A stretch of DNA of 5,354 nucleotides from Actinomycetota bacterium. GTDB taxonomy: Bacteria; Actinomycetota; Thermoleophilia; Gaiellales; Gaiellaceae. The position numbers and the translations under genes are program-made. The stretch covers positions 1-5,354 of the forward strand of contig JACCWU010000251.1 of the NCBI GenBank assembly GCA_013697465.1. The letters run 5' to 3'. Of this stretch, positions 1 through 5,019 are shown in pieces. The notes below the pieces were generated by a model. It was not told the origin of the DNA. It did no database searches and saw only the letters and a program-made list of their open reading frames with translations. Within the stretch, counting starts at the first letter, position 1; each line of letters opens with the position of its first letter.

Positions 1-499
1 CCGTCTCGCCCATCGACTCGAGCGGATAGATCTCCTCGAGTCGCGAGTTCGGGAACCGCCAGCCCAGCGTGGTGTCCCACGCGGTTTGGTTCCCGCGTGG
101 GAACGCGGCCTCGGGCTTCGCAATGACGAGCGGGGCGCGACTCATCGACTCGACCCCACCCGCGACCGCCACCTCGGCGTCGCCCACGGCAACGGCATGG
201 CATGCGGAGACGACGGCCGAGAGCCCCGACGCGCAGAGCCGATTCAACGTGACACCCGCGACCGACTCGGGAAGCCCCGCGAGCAGCACTGCCATCCGGG
301 CAACGTTCCGGTTGTCCTCCCCCGCCTGGTTCGCGGCCCCCAGGTAGACGTCGTCGATCGCAGCGGGATCCACGCCCGAGCGCTCCACCGCCGCCGACAC
401 GGCGAGCGCCGCGAGGTCGTCCGGACGCACGTGCGAAAGCGCGCCACCGTAGCGGCCGATCGGCGTCCGGACGCCCGAGAGCACGACAGCCTTGCGCAC
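1..499 (-). CDS. Thiolase (acetyl-CoA acyltransferase), PcaF/PaaJ-like, N-terminal part
   Basis: Thiolases join or cleave acyl-CoA chains at the beta-keto position through an acyl-cysteine intermediate. The 166 visible residues start MRKAVVLSGVRTPIGRYGG. They contain an ANQAGEDNRNVARMA block (about 56-70), the nucleophile motif NRLCASGL with Cys89, GGVESMSRAP (114-123), DTTLGWRF (142-149) and SMGET (162-166) at the window edge. The GEDNRNVARM and TTxGWRF blocks closely resemble what I remember of E. coli PaaJ and PcaF, the 3-oxoadipyl-CoA thiolases of aromatic degradation. That suggests, but does not prove, this substrate; no other aromatic-degradation gene is visible, so I give no symbol. 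The remaining roughly 230 residues, with the catalytic His and second Cys, lie outside the window. The GTG start at 499 is the only reasonable one: the residues before RKAVVLSG contain no other start codon. It has no Shine-Dalgarno and lies 11 bp after the mqnD-like stop, so co-transcription is likely. Confidence 0.93.
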   Translation of the reverse strand, partial: MRKAVVLSGVRTPIGRYGGALSHVRPDDLAALAVSAAVERSGVDPAAIDDVYLGAANQAGEDNRNVARMAVLLAGLPESVAGVTLNRLCASGLSAVVSACHAVAVGDAEVAVAGGVESMSRAPLVIAKPEAAFPRGNQTAWDTTLGWRFPNSRLEEIYPLESMGET

Positions 500-510
500 G
501 AGCGCGGACG

Positions 511-1338
511 CTAGCTGATGAAGTCGACCTCGACGGGCCTCGGAAATGCCCCGAGCGCCTCGCCCCGGCGCAAGAACTCGGTCACCGCCTTTCGGCCCTC
601 GTCTCCGTAGTCCTGAGTCAGCTCGTTTACGTACATGGAGACGAAGCGGTCGGCCACCGCGGCGTCGATGCCGCGCCCGAACTGAAGTGCGTACTCGAGC
701 GCCTCGGCGCGATGCTCGAGCGCGCAGTCGATCGCCTCTTTCAGCACGACGCAGACATCGTGCAACACGTCTTCGCCCAGATCGCGCCGCGCGGCATTGA
801 CCCCGAGCGGGAGCGGGAGCCCTGTCTCGAGCAGCCACCACTCGCCTAGGTCGAGGATCTTCACGAGGCCGTGGCTCTCGAACGTGAGCTGTCCCTCGTG
901 GATCAGGAGCCCTGCCGTGGCACGTCTCGACGCGACCTCCTCCGGTATCTGCTCGAAGGGGAGCTCGCGGTAGCGGAAGTCGCCGAGTACGAGACGAAGC
1001 GCGAGAAACGAGGTCGTGAGTGCGCCCGGCACCACGATCTCCTCCTCGCCGAGCTCGGCGAGAGACATCGGCGTGCACGCGACGACGATCGGCCCGTAGC
1101 CCGAGCCGATGCTGGCTCCGTGCGGGAGCAGCGCGTAGTCGTCCTGGACGAAGGGATACGCGGCAAGCGAGAGCGCGGTGACTTCGAGCCGCCCGGCTCG
1201 TGCCCACTGGTTGAGCGTCTGGATGTCCGCGGTCACCTGCTCGAAGTCGTGACCTCGGGTATCGACCCGGGCGGCGGCCAGCGCCCAAAACATGAACGCG
1301 TCGTCCGGGTCAGGGCTGTGACCTATGCGGATCCGCAC
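511..1338 (-). CDS. mqnD: MqnA/MqnD-family protein, probable 1,4-dihydroxy-6-naphthoate synthase
   Basis: MqnD converts cyclic de-hypoxanthine futalosine to 1,4-dihydroxy-6-naphthoate in the futalosine route to menaquinone; its fold is that of a periplasmic binding protein, but it acts in the cytoplasm. From the GTG at 1338 the product has 275 residues, the usual MqnD length. It starts with the family's first strand and signature, MRIRIGHSPDPDDAFMF (1-17), followed by ADIQTLNQWA (37-46), GSGYGP (78-83), PGALTTSFLALRL (104-116), LIHEGQLTFE (145-154, with His147 matching the reported catalytic His of Thermus MqnD) and DLGEWWLLETGLPLPLG (163-179). The frame stays open to ATG 1404 (297 residues), but that ATG lies inside a hairpin element and the extra 22 residues have no family counterpart. 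GTG 1350 is a second alternative. No start has a good ribosome site. Some relatives carrying SPDPDDAFMF are annotated only as MqnA/MqnD/SBP family, so the exact reaction is inferred. Confidence 0.8.
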   Translation of the reverse strand: MRIRIGHSPDPDDAFMFWALAAARVDTRGHDFEQVTADIQTLNQWARAGRLEVTALSLAAYPFVQDDYALLPHGASIGSGYGPIVVACTPMSLAELGEEEIVVPGALTTSFLALRLVLGDFRYRELPFEQIPEEVASRRATAGLLIHEGQLTFESHGLVKILDLGEWWLLETGLPLPLGVNAARRDLGEDVLHDVCVVLKEAIDCALEHRAEALEYALQFGRGIDAAVADRFVSMYVNELTQDYGDEGRKAVTEFLRRGEALGAFPRPVEVDFIS

Positions 1339-1397
1339 GAAGTGGGGCACGCTAGCACCGGGCACCCGTGCCGCCGGTACCGAACCGCCGCCGATTC

Positions 1398-1434
1398 GGG
1401 ACATGTCCCCGGCTCTGACCCAGGGACGTGTCCT
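1398..1434. repeat. Palindromic hairpin element between minus-strand genes
   Basis: GGACATGTCCC (1399-1409) faces GGGACGTGTCC (1423-1433). They form an 11-bp stem with ten Watson-Crick pairs and one T/G pair, around a 13-base loop (1410-1422). The left arm is also a perfect 12-base palindrome, GGGACATGTCCC (1398-1409). The element begins one base beyond the TAA stop of the secreted-protein gene and contains the ATG of the longest mqnD frame. In the minus direction the stem is not followed by a T-run, so it does not look like a standard intrinsic terminator. It looks like a short dispersed intergenic palindrome of REP type, but only one copy is present here and dispersal cannot be tested. It could still act in 3'-end processing or partial termination. 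Confidence 0.55.
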
Positions 1435-2049
1435 TTACTGTCGCCAGACGACGTATGCCCAGCCGCCGAGCGGTGGATCGAGCGCCTTCGCGGTCGCATT
1501 GCAGACCCGGAACAGGATGCGTCCGGCCGCGTTCGTGTTGAAGATCTGCGTCACGAAGAGCCCCGCCGAGAGGTTCTGGGTCGGGAGGACGAGCGTCCGG
1601 TCGTAGGGCTTGACGCCGGCGACAGCGCCGCTCAGCGACACGCACGCATGTGCGGCCACCTGTGGGGGGTTCACCCGTACCTGCCCACTGAGCACGGCGG
1701 TGTCGGCCAGGCGGAGGGAGCCGTCGCTCACCTCGACCCCACTGACCGCCCCGGGCGCGAGCTCCGGGCTCGGGTACGCACCCGCGAGGTCGCCACCCGC
1801 GGCGACTCCCTCGATCGTCCCGGGCGGTCCTGGCTCCCCGCGCGGCAGCTGCCCCGGTTTGAAGTCGCGCGCGAGGAGCGACCGGTTCTTGACCTTCGCC
1901 GCCGTGACTGCACCCGCTTGCAGCTGCGCTGTCCCGACGGAGCCCCGAGGCAACACGATCCGTCCGGCCGCTTCACCGAGCGGCGTCGAGCCGAGCAGAG
2001 CCACCACGAGGGCGGCGCTCGCGAGCAACAAGGGGAGACGTGCGCGCAC
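1435..2049 (-). CDS. Secreted protein with decapeptide repeats and short collagen-like tract
   Basis: The product of 204 residues has no function I recognise. From the GTG at 2049 it opens with a basic MRAR, a hydrophobic core (LPLLLASAALVVALLG, 5-20) and a small-residue region GEAAG (25-29), which together form a typical Sec signal peptide. Three ten-residue repeats follow (SVGTAQLQAG 37-46, AVTAAKVKNR 47-56, SLLARDFKPG 57-66), then a Gly-X-Y patch GEPGPPGTI (71-79). Next come GGDLAGAYPSPELAPG (85-100), a variant of the GDLxGxYPxP motif of tail-fibre-like and surface proteins, and two more decapeptides (101-120). The C-terminal half (about 121-204) looks like a beta-rich domain with Cys136 and Cys183 as a possible disulfide pair. 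Such proteins are common in Thermoleophilia-like genomes. The open frame runs on to 2472, but that part is antisense to mrp, and no other start codon lies between 2049 and the mrp gene. It is transcribed divergently from mrp. Confidence 0.75.
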   Translation of the reverse strand: MRARLPLLLASAALVVALLGSTPLGEAAGRIVLPRGSVGTAQLQAGAVTAAKVKNRSLLARDFKPGQLPRGEPGPPGTIEGVAAGGDLAGAYPSPELAPGAVSGVEVSDGSLRLADTAVLSGQVRVNPPQVAAHACVSLSGAVAGVKPYDRTLVLPTQNLSAGLFVTQIFNTNAAGRILFRVCNATAKALDPPLGGWAYVVWRQ

Positions 2050-2104
2050 ACCGCTGGGTTCGGCCTCGCGACTCGCCCTCCTCGCTCCCGCTACCCTCCA
2101 CGCG
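2050..2104. promoter_or_regulatory. Divergent promoter region between secreted-protein gene and mrp
   Basis: This 55-bp gap separates two divergent starts, GTG 2049 (minus) and ATG 2105 (plus), so promoters for both genes must lie in it or inside the neighbouring coding sequence. On the plus strand TACCCT (2092-2097) fits the actinobacterial -10 pattern TANNNT and is followed by seven bases before the mrp ATG. Transcription would then start at or one base before the ATG, giving a leaderless mRNA. There is no Shine-Dalgarno before ATG 2105, which supports this, and no clear -35 box. On the minus strand a purine-rich GAGGAGG lies too far (about 27 bases) from GTG 2049 to serve as its ribosome site, and I see no clear -10 box. 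Confidence 0.4.
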
Positions 2105-3190
2105 ATGGCCCCCGACCGCGACGCGATCCTCAAAGCGCTCGAGCAGGTGATCGATCCGGAGCTCAAGCGCCCGGTCACGGAGCTCGACATGGTGCGTGAC
2201 GTCCTCGTCGAGGACAGCGGCGCGGTCTCGGTCACGATCGCCCTCACCGTCGCGGGCTGCCCGCTGCGCAACTCGTTCGAGGAGCAGGTCGCGCGATTCG
2301 TCGGCGAGGTCCCGGGAGTGTCGAGCGTGCGGCTCGGCTTCGACGTCATGAGCCCGGCTGAGAAGGCCGCACTCGCCACTCGACTGCGCGGCGGCCGGCC
2401 GGAGAAGAGCATCTCGCTCTCCCCTTCGACACGCGTGGTCGTCGTCGCGTCGGGCAAGGGCGGAGTCGGCAAGTCGACTCTTACCGCGAACCTCGCGTAC
2501 GCGCTCTCGGAGCTCGACCAGCGAGTGGGCGTCCTCGACGCGGACGTCTACGGGCACTCGATCCCGCACATGCTCGGCATCCACCAGAAGCCGATTGCCG
2601 TGGACGACATGATGATCCCGCCGGTCCGAGGCGACCTGAAGCTCATGTCGATCGGTTTCTTCCTCGAGGACAACGCGGCCATCATGTGGCGCGGCCCGAT
2701 GCTCCACAAGGCACTCGAGCAGTTCCTCTCGGACGTTCACTGGGGCGACCTCGACACGCTCGTCATCGACATGCCGCCGGGCACCGGCGACGTGGCGATG
2801 TCGCTCGGTCAGATGCTTCCGCGGGCGGAGGTGCTCGTCGTGACCACGCCACAGCCGGCAGCGCAGCAAGTTGCGGTGCGCTCCGCACAGATGGCTCAGA
2901 AGCTCGGCATGCGGATCCTCGGCGCCGTCGAGAACATGTCGTACCTCACCGGAACCGGCCAGGAGCTCTTCGGCTCAGGCGGCGGCCAGCGGCTTGCGGA
3001 CGAGATCGGTGCGCCGCTGCTCGCGCGCATCCCGTTCGATCCGATCCTGCGCGAGTCCGCCGACGACGGAAACCCGGTGCTCGAGGTCGCGCCGGACTCC
3101 GAGTCCGCCCTCGCGATCGCCGCGCTGGCCGAGTCGGTCGCCGCGAGCCGGAAGGGCACGATTCGCAAGGCCCTGACCGTTCTCGGCTAG
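2105..3190 (+). CDS. mrp: Mrp/ApbC/NBP35-family P-loop ATPase, iron-sulfur cluster carrier type
   Basis: Mrp (ApbC) proteins are cytoplasmic ATPases that hold and pass on [4Fe-4S] clusters. The 361-residue product has the usual bacterial two-domain layout. Residues about 5-82 form a MIP18 (DUF59) domain with the TVAGCP motif (Cys52). A SIMIBI-class P-loop domain follows, with deviant Walker A SGKGGVGKST (116-125, signature Lys118), DADVYG (145-150), MSIGFF (181-186), MWRGPM (194-199), DMPPGTGD (222-229) and VENMSY (275-280). The CxxC that normally follows ENMSY and binds the bridging cluster is absent: the segment reads LTGTGQELFGSGGG (281-294), and Cys52 is the only cysteine in the protein. 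ATP-related motifs are intact, so it is probably functional, but cluster binding must differ from E. coli Mrp. ATG 2105 is chosen because the MIP18 domain begins there; the frame is open upstream to 1610 but antisense to the divergent gene. The Ldh-like gene follows after 31 bp, likely in one operon. Confidence 0.93.
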   Translation: MAPDRDAILKALEQVIDPELKRPVTELDMVRDVLVEDSGAVSVTIALTVAGCPLRNSFEEQVARFVGEVPGVSSVRLGFDVMSPAEKAALATRLRGGRPEKSISLSPSTRVVVVASGKGGVGKSTLTANLAYALSELDQRVGVLDADVYGHSIPHMLGIHQKPIAVDDMMIPPVRGDLKLMSIGFFLEDNAAIMWRGPMLHKALEQFLSDVHWGDLDTLVIDMPPGTGDVAMSLGQMLPRAEVLVVTTPQPAAQQVAVRSAQMAQKLGMRILGAVENMSYLTGTGQELFGSGGGQRLADEIGAPLLARIPFDPILRESADDGNPVLEVAPDSESALAIAALAESVAASRKGTIRKALTVLG

Positions 3191-3221
3191 GAGTGCTCCA
3201 ACCCAGCGGCAATCGGGCTCG

Positions 3222-3956
3222 GTGACGTCGATCGAGGCGAGCTCGCGGTTGCAGGGCCTCGGGCTCGGGGACGAAGCTGTCGATGCGCTCGTCCGGCACT
3301 TCGAGGACGCCGAGCGGCGAGGAAAGCGAGGACACGGCTTCTCTCGAGTCGCGTGGCTGCAGACGCTCGACTTCGACCCGGCTGCTCGACCGGAGCGCAT
3401 CCTCGCGGAGGAGGGCTTCGAGCGCTGGGACGGAAACGGCGCGCTCGGCTACCTCGTCCTCGAGGAGATCGTCCGAGCGACGCTCGAGAATCCACCGACT
3501 CACGCGCGGGTGGTCGTCGTCCAGCGCTGCTTTCCGAGCGGCGTGCTCGGGTACTGGGTGCGACGGCTGGCAGAGGGCGGTCTCGTCGCAGCCCTGACCG
3601 CGACGTCCCCGCGGAGGCTTCCCCATCCGGACGGCGGCCCGCCGCTGACGGGGACGAACCCGCTCGCAGTTGCGATCCCCTCGAGCGACGGCCGGTCGGT
3701 CGTCGCGGACGTGTCCATGGGAGCCGTCACGCACGGCCAGGTGCTGGCGGGCGAGGCGGCTCCCGAAGAGCTCGTCCCCTTCGGCGGCGAGCAGGCACAC
3801 AAGGCGTTTGCGCTTGCCGTGGGGCTCGAGCTCTTCGTCGGCGCCCTCGCCGGGCCGGAGCACGGGGCCGTGTTGGTCGCCGCGCATCCTGAACACGACC
3901 CGGTTCCCGGCTTTCGCCAGCTCGCGGAGGACCGGCGCCTTCCCGGCGACGCATAG
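3222..3956 (+). CDS. Malate/L-lactate dehydrogenase-family (Ldh_2) oxidoreductase, compact form
   Basis: The Ldh_2 family (YiaK, YlbC, DpkA, ComC) holds NAD(P)H-dependent reductases of 2-oxo acids and cyclic imino acids with a fold unrelated to classical LDH. This 244-residue product keeps RGKRGHGFSRV (33-43), equivalent to the family's RGxxSHGxxR with catalytic His (here His38) and Arg42. It also has a WDGNGALGY stretch (69-77), the cofactor-site motif LTGTNPLAVAIP (142-153), VVADVSMGAVTHGQV (160-174), and FGGEQAHKAFALAVGLELFVGALAG (187-211), matching the family's GGxKGYGL...ELLxGALxG. Usual members have about 330-360 residues. The shortfall is spread over the N-domain, the loop after THGQV and the C-terminus, which stops at LPGDA. 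The NSxHxGxLGYY motif is changed to QRCFPSGVLGYW (101-112), losing its His. The substrate cannot be inferred. The GTG start at 3222 has only a weak GGG four bases upstream; the gene lies 31 bp after mrp. Confidence 0.8.
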   Translation: MTSIEASSRLQGLGLGDEAVDALVRHFEDAERRGKRGHGFSRVAWLQTLDFDPAARPERILAEEGFERWDGNGALGYLVLEEIVRATLENPPTHARVVVVQRCFPSGVLGYWVRRLAEGGLVAALTATSPRRLPHPDGGPPLTGTNPLAVAIPSSDGRSVVADVSMGAVTHGQVLAGEAAPEELVPFGGEQAHKAFALAVGLELFVGALAGPEHGAVLVAAHPEHDPVPGFRQLAEDRRLPGDA

Positions 3957-4745
3957 CTAGCTCGACTTTTGCCGGAGGCGCTCGAGCACGAACGGGTCGA
4001 CCTCGTCCTCGCCGTCGACGCGCTCTTCCAGGTTCTCGACACCCGCCCAGTCCTCGAGGCGCTCGTAGCCGAGGACGGCGAGACGATCGCGCAGCTCGGT
4101 CCTCAGCCCGTCGTCCACTGCGATCCACTTCGCTCGCGGCGTGGCGACGAAGAGCTCATGGTGAAGCTCGAGGATGCGGCGGAGCTCCTCGAGCGGGCGC
4201 TCGTGGTCGTCCACTCGCAGGTCGACGAAGACGTCCGAAAGACCCGCGAAGCCTTGCTCCGGCCCCACGACGAGGAGTGCCGCCGACTGCTGGCCGCGCC
4301 TGTCGCCGCCTTCGGACTGCGCAGCGTCGAGGCAGTCCAGGAGACGCTCGCTGAGCGGTCGCCCCGCGGTCGCCTCGAACGTCTTGGCAAGCGCGTCCAC
4401 GGTCTCCGAAGAGACGAGGATGTTTCCCTGAGCCGCATAGCAGAGCCCGGTGCGCCCACCTGCCCAGTCGTTGCACTCGCTGCCCGTGTACGAGGCACCT
4501 CGACCCTCCGCGTCGACGACGCCGAGCTGACGCTGCGCGCGCTCCTCGGCGTCGAGGCCCTCGCGGAGGAGCGCGAGGCCGTCGGGTCCGTACCGCGGAT
4601 TCGCCCACGCTTGAGTCGCAATCGCGCCCACGAGCGGTTCGGCCCATGGCACGACCGCGCCGACGGCGAGGAACTTCGACGCCACCGCGACGCCCCACTG
4701 CTTCGCGTCGAGATCACACGCGCAGAGCGAATAGGTGGAGACCAC
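3957..4745 (-). CDS. DUF1028 protein (Ntn-hydrolase-like) with C-terminal peptidoglycan-binding-like domain
   Basis: The 262-residue product closely follows the DUF1028 pattern: STYSLCACDLDAKQWGVAVASKFLAVG (3-29), ATQAWANPRYGPDGLALL (43-60), RQLGVVDAEGRGASYTG (72-88), DWAGGRTG (93-100), AAQGNIL (104-110), ERLLDCLDAAQSEGGDRRGQQSAALLVV (133-160) and DLRVDDHERPLEELRRILELH (175-195). Residues about 195-262 (LGYERL, DWAGVENLEERV, VDPFVLERLR) match the small domain often fused to it and labelled putative peptidoglycan binding. DUF1028 has an Ntn-hydrolase-like fold, but its substrate is unsettled as far as I know. Between REGLDAEE and RQLGVVD about a dozen residues usual in the family appear to be missing. 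The GTG start at 4745 places the conserved TYS strand right at the N-terminus; a signal peptide is absent. It starts 4 bp after the upstream stop, so it is surely in that operon, and its own stop abuts the stop of the convergent Ldh-like gene. Confidence 0.9.
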   Translation of the reverse strand: MVSTYSLCACDLDAKQWGVAVASKFLAVGAVVPWAEPLVGAIATQAWANPRYGPDGLALLREGLDAEERAQRQLGVVDAEGRGASYTGSECNDWAGGRTGLCYAAQGNILVSSETVDALAKTFEATAGRPLSERLLDCLDAAQSEGGDRRGQQSAALLVVGPEQGFAGLSDVFVDLRVDDHERPLEELRRILELHHELFVATPRAKWIAVDDGLRTELRDRLAVLGYERLEDWAGVENLEERVDGEDEVDPFVLERLRQKSS

Positions 4746-4749
4746 CCGG

Positions 4750-5019
4750 CTAGCCGTACGTCAGCTCCGCGAGGTCGAGCGAGAGCAGCGAGTCGTCTTG
4801 CACGAGCGCGCACGCGACCTCTCCGTGCGAAAGAGCGGCCACGACCTCCTGCGGCGTCGAGGCGCGCACGACGACGGGAACCCCACGCTCGTGCGCGTCG
4901 CGAACGACGCTGAGATCCGAGAGGTCGTCGAGGACGAGTGCGCCCTCCAGGTCGACCGCGCCCTCGAGCCCGATCTCCGGGACCTTGCGACCGGTCGCAC
5001 CGAACCAGCGCTCGCGCAT
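4750..5019 (-). CDS. Conserved-looking hypothetical protein, 89 residues
   Basis: I do not recognise this family. The 89-residue product starts MRERWFGATGRKVPEIGLEG. It then shows an alternating pattern: a strand ALVLD (27-31), a helix SDLSVVRDAHERG (34-46), a strand VPVVVRA (47-53), a helix TPQEVVAALSHG (55-66) and a strand VACALV (68-73). This looks like a small alpha/beta fold or a piece of a larger barrel or Rossmann-type domain. It has one cysteine (Cys70), no signal peptide and no membrane segment. Evidence that it is real comes from its packing: its ATG shares one base with the stop of the UPF0173 hydrolase gene (TGATG at 5021-5017), and its stop is 4 bp before the DUF1028 GTG. Translational coupling to the hydrolase is likely, since no Shine-Dalgarno lies close to the ATG. 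Its role may be tied to one of those two enzymes, which is inference. Confidence 0.72.
   Translation of the reverse strand: MRERWFGATGRKVPEIGLEGAVDLEGALVLDDLSDLSVVRDAHERGVPVVVRASTPQEVVAALSHGEVACALVQDDSLLSLDLAELTYG

Noticed and set aside
69..514. Plus-strand open frames opposite the thiolase
   Set aside because: The minus strand encodes an unmistakable thiolase, including the active-site NRLCASGL.
1399..1433. Reading the hairpin as an intrinsic terminator of the secreted-protein gene
   Set aside because: The stem is strong, but no T-run follows it on the minus strand, so standard intrinsic termination is not supported.
1610..2104. A 165-residue N-terminal extension of the Mrp protein in the same open frame
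   Set aside because: It is antisense to the secreted-protein gene, has no Mrp-family content and looks like GC-rich mirror coding. The MIP18 domain starts right at ATG 2105.
871..2199. A 442-residue plus-strand open frame
   Set aside because: It is low-complexity, Arg-rich and crosses mqnD, the hairpin and the secreted-protein gene on the opposite strand. It is a shadow of third-position GC.
2050..2472. N-terminal extension of the secreted protein up to 2472
   Set aside because: It is antisense to mrp, and it would bury the clear signal peptide that begins at GTG 2049.
3193..3225. A ten-codon GTG-to-TGA frame between mrp and the Ldh-like gene, overlapping its start
   Set aside because: It could be a coupling leader peptide, but it has no ribosome site and this length arises easily by chance.
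2946..3896. A 316-residue minus-strand open frame opposite mrp and the Ldh-like gene
   Set aside because: Arg-rich composition without family motifs, while both plus-strand genes have clear conserved motifs over the same region.
3969..4913. A 314-residue plus-strand open frame
   Set aside because: It mirrors the DUF1028 gene and the 89-residue gene and has no recognisable motif.
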